This document shows, piece after piece, positions 27,901 through 35,825 of a stretch of 64,000 nucleotides of DNA (positions within the stretch are counted from its first letter, which is position 1; each line of letters starts with the position of its first letter). The stretch spans positions 744,001-808,000 of the forward strand of contig NZ_JAOWPT010000002.1 in assembly GCF_025753855.1 (NCBI RefSeq), read 5' to 3'. The notes beneath the pieces were generated by a model that searched no databases, had not been told where the DNA came from, and worked only from the letters and a program-made list of their open reading frames with translations. A program made the translations under genes and the position numbers. The DNA is from Mesorhizobium sp. ZC-5 (GTDB lineage Bacteria > Pseudomonadota > Alphaproteobacteria > Rhizobiales > Rhizobiaceae).

Positions 27901-27917
27901 GTTAGAATTATTCTAAA
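27901..27917. promoter_or_regulatory. Iron control element (ICE, Irr box)
   Basis: GTTAGAATTATTCTAAA matches the rhizobial Irr-binding consensus TTTAGAA-N3-TTCTAAA with one mismatch in the 14 fixed positions. It lies 130 bases upstream of the first frame of the minus-strand iron operon and downstream of mucR, so it should serve the iron operon. Irr acts when haem or iron is low, as repressor or activator depending on position. Confidence 0.72.
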
Positions 27918-27999
27918 CTGGTCCGCTCAACTTTGATCGAGCCGGCGCAAAACCTGGCAGTACCGCCTTCTTACGCCTGGCTCCGCGGGATGCAGGCGC

Positions 28000-28467
28000 T
28001 TACTTCGCAGTCGCCCGCGTCTTTCTGCCGCGCGCCGGGGCAGGTTTGCTTACCGGAGCAGGTTCGCTTGCCGCCTGGCCGAGACCCATTCCCCTGGCAA
28101 GCTCGGACCGCCTTGCGGCATAGTTCGGCGACACCATCGGATAGTCCGCCGGCAGGTTCCATTTCCGGCGATACTCATCGGGGGTCATGTCATAGCGGCT
28201 TCTGAGATGCCGTTTCAGGGATTTGAATTTCTTGCCGTCCTCAAGGCAGATGACATAGTCTGGGTAGATCGACCTCTTCACCGGCACCGCCGGCACCAGC
28301 GGGATGGCAACCGGCTCCTGGGTCCCTCGCAGTCCCAGCAGAGCTTGATGGACTTCGGCGATCAGGCTGGTGAGCATGGGCAGCGGAACCGCATTGTGCG
28401 AGACATACGCCGCCACGATATCGGCGGCTACGGCGACATTCCTGGCAACGACCGAATGTTGGCTCAT
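28000..28467 (-). CDS. MucR/Ros-family transcriptional regulator, incomplete zinc finger
   Basis: A 155-aa DNA-binding protein of the Ros/MucR type, with YVICLEDGKKFKSLKRHL and MTPDEYRRKWNLPADYP. The zinc-finger Cys and first His are present, but the last His of the Ros finger (HH in TTHH) is replaced (RSRY), as in the Mesorhizobium Ml proteins reported to fold without zinc. The tail is basic, with Pro/Ala. The ATG at 28467 is chosen by GGAAG upstream and the family-typical N-terminus. MucR proteins silence exopolysaccharide, motility and horizontally acquired genes. Confidence 0.9.
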   Translation of the reverse strand: MSQHSVVARNVAVAADIVAAYVSHNAVPLPMLTSLIAEVHQALLGLRGTQEPVAIPLVPAVPVKRSIYPDYVICLEDGKKFKSLKRHLRSRYDMTPDEYRRKWNLPADYPMVSPNYAARRSELARGMGLGQAASEPAPVSKPAPARGRKTRATAK

Positions 28468-28661
28468 GCTTCCGGTATACTCCCATGCAAACGATTGCAC
28501 CATGTAGCACAGCCGGCGCAAATCTCATAGAGACCTGTGATTACTCTATGACTAAGCTTTTGTTCACCATATCGCTCTAACCATTACATGCCGTGATGAC
28601 TTATCCGGTCCGATTCGGTCATTCGGCCATTCCGCATACCGTTCGCATGAGGCGACCGAGG

Positions 28662-28787
28662 ATGAAAATGAGTTCATACAATTGGGACGCCCCGCCGCCT
28701 TCATGGCGCAAACGGTCCATGATCGCTTTATGCCTGCTTGCGGCGGTGGCTTGCGTGGTGACCGCCTTTGTCGGCCTGCCGACGTGA
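28662..28787 (+). CDS. Small single-helix membrane protein, 41 aa
   Basis: The frame starts MKMSSYNWDAPPPSW, with GAGG before either ATG, and has one hydrophobic helix (ALCLLAAVACVVTAFVG) up to the C-terminus. It is divergent from the mucR-like gene. No family is recognised. Size and topology fit the small inner-membrane proteins often missed in annotation. Confidence 0.5.
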   Translation: MKMSSYNWDAPPPSWRKRSMIALCLLAAVACVVTAFVGLPT

Positions 28788-28847
28788 GCCCGCACCTCTT
28801 CCGAGCCTGAACCCCCGCCCCGATAAATCGCCGCGACACCAATCATC

Positions 28848-28879
28848 AACGGCCCCGGCGGTTCTCCGTCGGGGCCGTT
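28848..28879. terminator. Strong hairpin after potF
   Basis: The stem is 10 bp (AACGGCCCCG / CGGGGCCGTT) and extends inward by about four more pairs to a TTCT loop. It ends 6 bases after the potF stop on the minus strand. No T-run follows, so it may block exonucleases or act with Rho rather than as a classic intrinsic terminator. Confidence 0.55.
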
Positions 28880-28885
28880 GGAAGG

Positions 28886-29920
28886 CTATTTCTGCAGTTC
28901 AGTCCAGATCCTGGTGTAGAGTTCCTGGACCTCGGGCGGGCAGGTCTGCGACGGCACGCCCAGCGATTTGAATTCGGCCGGCACCTCGACTTCCGGCGCG
29001 CCCTTCATGTCGTCGGGCATGAACTTGTCGGAGCCGGCAATGCCGTTGGCGTAGCGGTGGAAGCCGGAGTTCATGCCGGCATTCTCCGGGTCCATCATGA
29101 AATTCTGGAACAGCTTGGCGTTTTCGACGTTCTTGGCGTCCTTCAGCACACCGACATTGTCGCTCCAGTTGACGAATCCCTCCTTGGGATAACCGTAGTG
29201 GATGGCAGGGTTCTGCAGCCGCTGGCGCAGGGCCGAGCCGTTCCAGTCGCTGCCGGCGGCGAAATCGCCGGCCAGCATCTTCTCGATAGTGCCGTATTCC
29301 ATCGCCACCCAGTTTGGCTTGGCGGCGATCAGCGTGTCGCGGACTTTTTTCAGTACCTCGAGGTCGCCGGTGCACTTCTTGCCGCCATTGTAGAGCACGG
29401 CGGCATCGATCACGTCGGTCATCTCCGGCACGACGTTGACCTTGCCTTTCAGTTCGTCCGGCGTGTCGAAAATGATGCCCCAGGTGTTGATGTCGCCCTT
29501 GTAGACGTCGGTGTTGACGACGACGCCGACGGTGCCCATCGCCCACGGCACGGTGTAGTGGCGGCCCGGATCGAAGTCGGTGCCTTTCCATTCCTCGGCG
29601 ACGTTCTTGAAGTTTTCCATCTGGTCGGGACGCGTCTCCTGCAGCAGGCCCTCCGATATCCAGATCGGCACATAGTTCTGCGAAGGCACCACGATGTCGA
29701 AGCCGTGGCCGCCCTGGCGGATCTTGGCCAGCGCGGTGTCGTTGGAATCGTAGTCTGTGATGGTCACCTTGACCTTGTAGGTGTCCTCGAACTTCTTGAT
29801 CATTTCGGGGCTCGTGTAGTTGCCCCAGTTGTAGATGTTGAGTTCGCCTTCGGCGCTTGCCATGCCCGTCGAGGCGAGCAGCGCGATGCCGGCGGCCGTC
29901 GCGGCGTATTTCCAGTTCAT
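28886..29920 (-). CDS. potF: Polyamine ABC transporter binding protein (PotF/PotD-like)
   Basis: A 344-aa periplasmic binding protein with a signal peptide cleaved near GMASAEGE. The PotD/PotF pattern follows: LNIYNWGNYTSPEMIKKFE, YDSNDTALAKI and GHGFDIVVPS. It delivers putrescine or spermidine to the permease encoded upstream. It is the last gene of the five-gene minus-strand operon. Ligand choice between putrescine and spermidine cannot be settled by eye. Confidence 0.9.
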   Translation of the reverse strand: MNWKYAATAAGIALLASTGMASAEGELNIYNWGNYTSPEMIKKFEDTYKVKVTITDYDSNDTALAKIRQGGHGFDIVVPSQNYVPIWISEGLLQETRPDQMENFKNVAEEWKGTDFDPGRHYTVPWAMGTVGVVVNTDVYKGDINTWGIIFDTPDELKGKVNVVPEMTDVIDAAVLYNGGKKCTGDLEVLKKVRDTLIAAKPNWVAMEYGTIEKMLAGDFAAGSDWNGSALRQRLQNPAIHYGYPKEGFVNWSDNVGVLKDAKNVENAKLFQNFMMDPENAGMNSGFHRYANGIAGSDKFMPDDMKGAPEVEVPAEFKSLGVPSQTCPPEVQELYTRIWTELQK

Positions 29921-29940
29921 GATCGGTCTCCCATTTCCCG

Positions 29941-30741
29941 TTAATCTTGCTTCCTGCTGATGAAAAAGAACAGCGTCACGATGCCGACCGACAGGAGCAG
30001 GAAGACGGTCGAAATCGCGTTCATCTCGGGCGTGATGGCGCGTCTGAGTTGCCCGAGCATGTAGGTGGGTAGCGTGTCCTGGCCGCCGGATTTGACGAAA
30101 TTGGTGATGACGACGTCGTCGAGCGAAATCACGAAGGCGAGCATCAGTCCGGCCAGGATGCCCGGCCAGAGCAGTGGCAGCGTGATGCGGCGGAAGGTCT
30201 GCCAGGGCGTGGCATAGAGATCGGCCGCCGCCCGTTCGAGCGTCAGGTCCATGCCTTCCAGCCGCGCCCGGATCGGCAGGTAGGCGAACGGGATGCAGAA
30301 GGCGGTGTGCGCAAGGATCAGGTAGCCGAGCCCGGAATAGCCGGTCGCCACCTTGATGCGTGAGAAGAAGATTAGCAGCGCCACCGCGGTTACGATTTCC
30401 GGCACCATAAGCGGCTGGTTGATGAAGGCGTATTTGAAGGTCAGGCCGCGATAGGGCGCCGTGCGCGTGGTCGCCAGCGCCGCCATCGTCGCCGCGATCG
30501 TTGCCAGCACCGCCGCTGCCGAGGCAATGCGCAGCGACCGCCACGAGGCCTCGATGACCTGGTTGTTGTTCCATGCCTGCGCGAACCAGCGCAGCGAGAA
30601 GCCTTCCCAGTTGGCGATCGAACTCCCCGAGTTGAAGGCATAGACGACGAGGATGACGATCGGCGCGTAGAGCGCCACGAAGCAGATGACCGCGATTGTG
30701 GTGAAGCCCGTCTGGCGCTGGATCGAGAAGTTCCTAGCCAT
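29941..30741 (-). CDS. potI: Polyamine ABC transporter permease PotI
   Basis: A 266-aa permease with six helices and the EAA loop LERAAADLYATPWQTFRRI. The start at 30741 (ATG, MARNFSIQRQ) overlaps the potH stop by 8 bases. Helices near residues 15-37 and 70-90 and the FVISLDDVVITNFV segment match the PotC/PotI family. Confidence 0.9.
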   Translation of the reverse strand: MARNFSIQRQTGFTTIAVICFVALYAPIVILVVYAFNSGSSIANWEGFSLRWFAQAWNNNQVIEASWRSLRIASAAAVLATIAATMAALATTRTAPYRGLTFKYAFINQPLMVPEIVTAVALLIFFSRIKVATGYSGLGYLILAHTAFCIPFAYLPIRARLEGMDLTLERAAADLYATPWQTFRRITLPLLWPGILAGLMLAFVISLDDVVITNFVKSGGQDTLPTYMLGQLRRAITPEMNAISTVFLLLSVGIVTLFFFISRKQD

Positions 30742-31654
30742 GCCGGACCTCGGACGAACCGGCATTGCGGACATAGGCGAGCAGCGCCACCATGACGATT
30801 GCCATCAGCGTGATCGAAAGTGCTGCCCCCAGCGGCCAGTTGCGGCCCTGGCCGAACTGCAATTCGATCAGGTTGCCGAGCATCAGGTTCTTGCCGCCGC
30901 CCAGCACCGAAGGCGTCACATAGGCGCCGAGCGCGGGAATGAAGACGAGGATCGAGCCGGCGATGACGCCGGGCTTGACCAGCGGGAAGATGATGCGGCG
31001 CAGCACCTTGAAACGTGTGGCGTAGAGATCGTAGCCCGCCTCGATCAGCCGGAAATCGAGTTTTTCCATGCTGGCGTAGAGCGGCAGCACCATCAGCGGC
31101 AGGTAGACGTAGACCATGCCGACCATGATGGCGAAATCGGTGAACAGCATCTGGATCGGCCGTTCGATCAGCCCGAGATCGAGGAGCAGCGAATTCACCA
31201 TCCCTTCGTTGCGGATGATCTCGAGCACGGCGAAGGTACGGATCAGAAGGTTGGTCCAGAACGGAATCGTGATCAGGAACAGCCAGACTTCGCGCATCCG
31301 CTCCGGCCGGGTTGCGATGAAATAGGCTGTCGGAAAGCCGAACAGCAGGGTCAGCAGGGTGGTTCCGAGCGCGAGCTTCACCGACCGCAAGAAGATCGTC
31401 AGGTGGGCGTCGGCGATCGACAGTGTGTCGTCGAAGATGTCGCGTTCGAGCAGCACCGAAACCCACGCATCGGTTGAGAATTGCCACTTCACGTCGCCAT
31501 AGGGGCCGGGGGCCAGGAACGAATAGAGGAGCACGATCAGCAGCGGGCCGGTCGCCGCAACGAGGATGATGAGCAGCGCCGGGGTCGAAAGCAGCCAGCG
31601 GTTGCGCAGGTCGCGGCGCTCCCGGTTCTTGGCTGCTTCGGCCGCATCCGCCAT
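30734..31654 (-). CDS. potH: Polyamine ABC transporter permease PotH
   Basis: A 306-aa permease with a cytoplasmic N-terminus, six helices and the EAA loop LIEAGYDLYATRFKVLRRI. The segment FIPALGAYVTPSVLGGGKN is typical of PotB/PotH. It begins 4 bases after the ATPase gene stop and overlaps potI. Confidence 0.9.
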   Translation of the reverse strand: MADAAEAAKNRERRDLRNRWLLSTPALLIILVAATGPLLIVLLYSFLAPGPYGDVKWQFSTDAWVSVLLERDIFDDTLSIADAHLTIFLRSVKLALGTTLLTLLFGFPTAYFIATRPERMREVWLFLITIPFWTNLLIRTFAVLEIIRNEGMVNSLLLDLGLIERPIQMLFTDFAIMVGMVYVYLPLMVLPLYASMEKLDFRLIEAGYDLYATRFKVLRRIIFPLVKPGVIAGSILVFIPALGAYVTPSVLGGGKNLMLGNLIELQFGQGRNWPLGAALSITLMAIVMVALLAYVRNAGSSEVRHG

Positions 31655-31658
31655 CGGT

Positions 31659-32759
31659 TCAGTCCTTCAGGATCTGCGCGACGTCGCTGGCGATATCGAC
31701 GCCGACGCTCTCGCCCTTGTCGAAGCCGCACGGCCCGCTTCTGCTGTTCTGCTGGCGCACGATGAACGGCGAGCCGTCGGCGAGCTTGACGTGAAAATGC
31801 GTGTCGGTGCCGAGGTAGACGATGTTCTCGATGACGCCGGAAAGCGCGGACTTTGTGCTGGCCGCGACCACCCGCGCGTGTTCCGGCCTGACCACTATGG
31901 TGACCTTGCCGTCTGGCGTGGTGCCGGCAGGAAAGGTTGCCGAGATGTCGGTGCCCGACAATAGCTTTACCGTGGCGCGGTCGCCGGCGACTGAAATCAC
32001 CTCGGCGTCCATGAAGTTCGTCTCGCCGATGAAGTCGGCGACGAAGCGCTCGGCCGGCCGGTCATAGATGTCCCAGGGCGAACCGACCTGCAGGATCTTG
32101 CCCGTCGACATCACCGCTATGCGATCCGACATGGCGAGCGCCTCCTCCTGGTCGTGGGTGACGAAGATGAAGGTGATGCCCGTCTCGTGCTGCAGGCGCT
32201 TCAGCTCGATCTGCATCTCCTTGCGCAGTTTGTAGTCGAGCGCCGAAAGCGGCTCGTCGAGCAGCAGCACTTTCGGCTGCGGCGCCAGCGCCCGCGCCAG
32301 CGCGACACGCTGCTGCTGGCCGCCGGAGATCTGGCTGGTGCGCCGCCTGGCAAGCTGCTCCATCTTGACCAGCTTCAGCATCGCGGTGACGCGGGCGTCG
32401 ATTTCGGCTTTCGGCTTACCCAGCATCTCGAGCCCGAAGCCGATATTCTGCGCCACGGTCATGTGCGGAAATAGCGCGTAGGACTGGAACACCGTGTTCA
32501 CCGGCCGCTTGAACGGCGGCAGCGGCGCAATGTCGTCGCCGTAAAGCAGGATTTCGCCTTCGGTTGGAAAATCGAAGCCGGCGATCAGCCTGAGAAGCGT
32601 GGTTTTTCCGCACCCGGAGGGGCCGAGAAGCGTGAAGAACTCGTTCTCGCGGATAGAGACCGAAACGGTGTCCAGCGCCGCGACTTGCGTTTCTCCGGTC
32701 CCGAAGACCTTGCGGACGCCATGAACCTCGATCGCATTCTTATCCGGCAGATCCGGCAC
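31659..32759 (-). CDS. potG: Polyamine ABC transporter ATPase (PotA/PotG)
   Basis: About 366 aa: Walker [10 protein letters not shown], signature [14 protein letters not shown], Walker B VLLLDEP, H-loop [10 protein letters not shown] and a C-terminal TOBE domain (VVRPEHARV). No ATG fits. A GTG at 32759 starts just before the conserved [15 protein letters not shown]; a TTG at 32843 is the other option and would add 28 unusual residues. The Shine-Dalgarno match is weak for both. Confidence 0.85.
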   Translation of the reverse strand: MPDLPDKNAIEVHGVRKVFGTGETQVAALDTVSVSIRENEFFTLLGPSGCGKTTLLRLIAGFDFPTEGEILLYGDDIAPLPPFKRPVNTVFQSYALFPHMTVAQNIGFGLEMLGKPKAEIDARVTAMLKLVKMEQLARRRTSQISGGQQQRVALARALAPQPKVLLLDEPLSALDYKLRKEMQIELKRLQHETGITFIFVTHDQEEALAMSDRIAVMSTGKILQVGSPWDIYDRPAERFVADFIGETNFMDAEVISVAGDRATVKLLSGTDISATFPAGTTPDGKVTIVVRPEHARVVAASTKSALSGVIENIVYLGTDTHFHVKLADGSPFIVRQQNSRSGPCGFDKGESVGVDIASDVAQILKD

Positions 32760-32885
32760 GCATACGCCCCACGATTTTGGCCGCCGTCCCCGTGGCGGGT
32801 TTGTTTTTCGGCAATTGTCACCACATGCCGCGCGGCTTGGCAAGCCGACTGAACCGTGATTCAGAAAGCAAGCCGCATGCCATCG

Positions 32886-34550
32886 TCACGCCTCGTAGCT
32901 TATCTTGCCGCCGCAGATCGTGGTGACGGGGTGAAGCGTGTGCAGCGCTTCGGCCGCCGTCGCCTCGATATCGCCGGAAAGCACCACCAGATCCGCCAGA
33001 TAACCGGGTTTCAGCCGGCCTTTGCGGTCTTCGGCGAATTCGGCGTAGGCGCCTTCGACCGTGTATGCGGCGAGCGCTTCGTGCAGCGAAAAGCTCTGGT
33101 CCGCATCGCCTTCTGCCCAAGGCTTGCGCAGCATTGCCGCCCGAATGCCCAGGATAGGATCGATCGGCGACACCGGCCAGTCGGATGCGAAGACGACATG
33201 CGCGCCGGCGTCCTTCAGCGTCCGCCAGGCATAACTCAGCGGCCAGCGCTTGGCGCCGATGCGCGAAACGGTCGGCTCCAGCGGAAAGTCCATGGCGCCT
33301 GGCGGATGCGGCGGCTGCATCGAGGCGATGACGCCGAGTTCGGCGAAGCGCGGCACGTCCGCCTCGGCAATGACCTCGATATGCTCGACCCGGTGACGGC
33401 TGTCGCGCCTGCCGTTGGCCGTCTGCGCCGCCGCGTAGCCGTCGAGTACGGCGCGGACCGCGCCGTCGCCGATCGAGTGCACCGCGATTTGCAGTCCGCG
33501 CCTGTCGATCGCCACCGCGAGATCGATGAACTCTTGCGGCGTGAAAAGCGGCTCGCCGACCCAGTCCGGCCGATCGGCATAAGGCTCGATCATCACCGCC
33601 GTCCACGAATCGAGCACGCCGTCGTAGAATACCTTGACGATGCCCGACGAAAGCCATTCGCTGTCATAGCGCCGGGCCATGGCCGAAGCCTTCTCCAGCA
33701 TGTCGAGCGTCATGTGGTTGCGATAGTGGAAGGGCACCTGCACGCGGCAGGAAAGGCCGCCCTCCGCCTCGATCTCCGACAGCAACTCGAGCTGATAGAG
33801 ATTTCCGTCCATGTTCTGGATCGAGGTGACGCCGTGCCTGGCGCACCATGCAAGGCCGCGCCGCATGATGTCGCGATCCGCCGCCCGCTCAGCCGGCGTC
33901 GGCATGGGATCCGGCTCTTCGCCGGTCGCCAAGCCCAGCCGCACCCGGCTCTCGCCGGCGAGGTCGAGCACCGGGCCGAATGCCTCGCCCTCGCGCAATT
34001 CGCCTTCCGCCAACCCGTCGGCGCCCATGACGATCTCGTTGCCGGGGCCGAGTTTCCTGCCGTGCAGGACGCCGGCCATCTCCAGTGCCCGGGTATTCGC
34101 CCACATCGTGTGATGGTCGGGCGCCGCCATGCAGAAGGCGCGGTCGGGCAGGATCGCATCGAGATGATGGCGGGTCACGCGCTGGCTGCCCAGAACCGTG
34201 TAATCCACGCCTTGTCCGACCAGCATGGCCGCGTCCGGGTGCGCGGCGGCATAGCCGCGGATCGCGTCGCGCAAGGCTTCGAAGCCCGCCACGCCGGAGA
34301 GTTGCAGGTGGACGAGTTCGGCGGCTCCCGGAAACAGGTGCATATGCGCTTCGATGAAACCTGGCAGCACGGACCCGCCAGCGGCGTCGATGACCCTCGT
34401 ACCCGCCCCTTGCCATTCGGCGACCTCGCCGGCACCGCCGACCGCGACGATCAGCCCATCCTTGACCGCGACCGCTTCGGCGCTGGGCCGCTCGGCGTCC
34501 ATGGTAAGAACGCGCGCATTGGTGACAATCAGGTCCGCGGGTGAGGTCAT
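32886..34550 (-). CDS. Amidohydrolase family 3 (YtcJ-like) enzyme
   Basis: A 554-aa metal-dependent hydrolase. It opens with a small beta-sandwich, then the HxH ligands in FIEAHMHLFPG; further metal ligands are likely in VHSIGDGAVR and VEHIEV, and the catalytic Asp in VFASDWPVSP. YtcJ-like enzymes hydrolyse amides or formamides. The gene heads the operon that continues, 126 bases on, with the polyamine transporter, so an N-acyl polyamine or related amide is a possible substrate (inference). Confidence 0.85.
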   Translation of the reverse strand: MTSPADLIVTNARVLTMDAERPSAEAVAVKDGLIVAVGGAGEVAEWQGAGTRVIDAAGGSVLPGFIEAHMHLFPGAAELVHLQLSGVAGFEALRDAIRGYAAAHPDAAMLVGQGVDYTVLGSQRVTRHHLDAILPDRAFCMAAPDHHTMWANTRALEMAGVLHGRKLGPGNEIVMGADGLAEGELREGEAFGPVLDLAGESRVRLGLATGEEPDPMPTPAERAADRDIMRRGLAWCARHGVTSIQNMDGNLYQLELLSEIEAEGGLSCRVQVPFHYRNHMTLDMLEKASAMARRYDSEWLSSGIVKVFYDGVLDSWTAVMIEPYADRPDWVGEPLFTPQEFIDLAVAIDRRGLQIAVHSIGDGAVRAVLDGYAAAQTANGRRDSRHRVEHIEVIAEADVPRFAELGVIASMQPPHPPGAMDFPLEPTVSRIGAKRWPLSYAWRTLKDAGAHVVFASDWPVSPIDPILGIRAAMLRKPWAEGDADQSFSLHEALAAYTVEGAYAEFAEDRKGRLKPGYLADLVVLSGDIEATAAEALHTLHPVTTICGGKISYEA

Positions 34551-34778
34551 GCTGTGCCTGTGGATCGGTTTGTTGCCATCAGGCTAGACGAGGGTTCGCA
34601 GGGCCAGCAAGCCTCCGTCGCTTGGCCCAGCAGTCTCGACCGAACTTGGCACAGCAGAATTCCGTTGTAACGCCCTCCTGCCGGCGCCGTTCTACTTTCG
34701 GCGGGCAGGATGGAAGAGCCACGGACTGTATGGTAATCAAGGATTGTGATGGAAAGTTCTGCATTTGAGGGAATTTCG

Positions 34779-34949
34779 ATGCGCAAATATCTTGTTGTCA
34801 CATCCCTTTTCACACTCGCTCTGGTGGCTGGTTGCCAGTCAGGGCCGCCTACATATTACGGGCCATGTTCGCAGTTGGCACAGGACGCTGGCGCCTGCAC
34901 CGGCCCCCGCAACTTCGGCAGCACGCTCGATCCGCTTGTCCGGGGCTGA
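34779..34949 (+). CDS. Small lipoprotein, 56 aa
   Basis: The ATG at 34779 has GAGGGA 7-12 bases upstream. The signal sequence ends in the lipobox LVAGC (Cys at residue 19), followed by a short Pro/Gly/Tyr-rich mature part with two more Cys. It resembles small rhizobial outer-membrane lipoproteins of unknown function. It lies opposite the small-RNA candidate that follows. Confidence 0.7.
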   Translation: MRKYLVVTSLFTLALVAGCQSGPPTYYGPCSQLAQDAGACTGPRNFGSTLDPLVRG

Positions 34950-35030
34950 CCGGGCATCGGGCAATCCGCGAATACGATTGGCCCGCGCCAAACGCTGATG
35001 GCGACTGGCTGGCAGGCATGCCGGACGTTG

Positions 35031-35069
35031 AAAAGAAAAAGCCCGCCGAGGGAGGAGGTTCGGCGGGCT
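35031..35069 (-). terminator. Intrinsic terminator of the small RNA
   Basis: AGCCCGCCGA / TCGGCGGGCT (10-bp perfect stem, 10-base loop) followed on the minus strand by TTTTTCTTTT. It closes the small-RNA candidate and would also stop read-through from the lipoprotein gene at 35199-35510. Confidence 0.85.
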
Positions 35070-35106
35070 ATATGTTGTGCGATCTGGGAGGAGGTAGATC
35101 GCACAC
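35031..35106 (-). ncRNA. Small RNA candidate with two anti-Shine-Dalgarno hairpin loops
   Basis: On the minus strand two hairpins follow each other with 6-7 bases between. The first spans 35105-35076 (10-bp stem), the second 35069-35040 (perfect 10-bp stem), then T5CT4 at 35040-35031. Both loops read ACCTCCTCCC on this strand, complementary to Shine-Dalgarno sequences. A plausible promoter precedes it: TTGCCG at 35137-35132 and CTAGAT at 35115-35110, 16 bases apart, giving a transcript of about 76 bases. The layout resembles rhizobial alpha-r14 (NfeR1) and rhodobacterial cuckoo-type RNAs that block translation by loop pairing. It lies between two small lipoprotein genes. Confidence 0.75.
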
Positions 35107-35198
35107 TCAATCTAGGAACTGCCTATCGATTCGGCAATCGTCAAAGGTGCGCGTTCGTTGTGCACAATTGTCGCAGGCCGGACGGGCAGCCAGTTTCG

Positions 35199-35510
35199 TC
35201 AGTAATTGCCGTCGTAGTAGCGGTCGTCGCAGCGTGCGACATAGACCCTGCCGTCGGAGCCGCGATAACGGCACATCTCTTCGCCGCGACGCTGCGGCGT
35301 TGTCGCTGTTCCGACCACCGCGCCGAGAAGCGCGCCTGCGCCGGCACCAACGACGGTGCTCCTGGTATCCCTGCCGATTGCCTGGCCCGCCAGCGCGCCT
35401 GCGCCGGCACCGATGAGCGCGCCGGTGCCGGCACGCTGCTCCTGTTCGCTCGTCGCGCAACCGGCAAGCGCCATCAGGGTTGCGGCGATAGTCATGGTGT
35501 GACGTTTCAT
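35199..35510 (-). CDS. Glycine-zipper lipoprotein (17-kDa antigen-like)
   Basis: A 103-aa protein with lipobox LALAGC-type processing (ATLMALAGC, Cys at residue 18). Two glycine-zipper stretches follow (GTGALIGAGAGALAGQAIG and VVGAGAGALLGAVVG), then a short C-terminal domain CRYRGSDGRVYVARCD that could form a disulphide. The ATG at 35510 has GGAGAGGGA upstream. Such proteins sit in the outer membrane; function unknown. Confidence 0.8.
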   Translation of the reverse strand: MKRHTMTIAATLMALAGCATSEQEQRAGTGALIGAGAGALAGQAIGRDTRSTVVGAGAGALLGAVVGTATTPQRRGEEMCRYRGSDGRVYVARCDDRYYDGNY

Positions 35511-35825
35511 ATTCCCTCTCCGTTGAACGTTCACGTTGCTCAATTACGCGCCACTGGGCAATAGGTTCCACAGCCCACGATTTGTTACGCTTTGTTGCGG
35601 GCAGGGCCGACCCGCTGGTGTGACGGGGCCGTTCGAGGAGCGCGCCAACGTGGCACAAATTGCATAGTATTAGCCCCCAAAGAACTATTTTTGTCGCTTC
35701 GGGGATGTTGCCTGCGAAGCCGCCGAACACCGGCCAGATCTGGGTGCCGCCCGCGGTCACCCGGTGCAGTAGAAAATGGTATGAACGGAGCCATAGTGAT
35801 CTTGGAACGGCAAAGGATATCCAGA
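35511..35825. other. 315-bp intergenic region before the DUF1254 gene
   Basis: It holds the divergent promoters of the glycine-zipper lipoprotein (minus) and the DUF1254 gene (plus). The AT-richer part is 35655-35700. No gene is supported: the open frame upstream of the DUF1254 start has no ribosome site and no family-like sequence. Confidence 0.5.

Noticed and set aside
35040-35104. Reading the twin hairpins as a + strand RNA with SD-like loops
   Set aside because: There is no T-run on the + side, while a T-run and a plausible promoter exist on the minus strand.
35651-35664. Sigma-54-like TGGCAC...TTGCA sequence
   Set aside because: The spacing between TGGCAC and TTGC is 3 bases instead of 5, so the GG and GC elements are out of phase.
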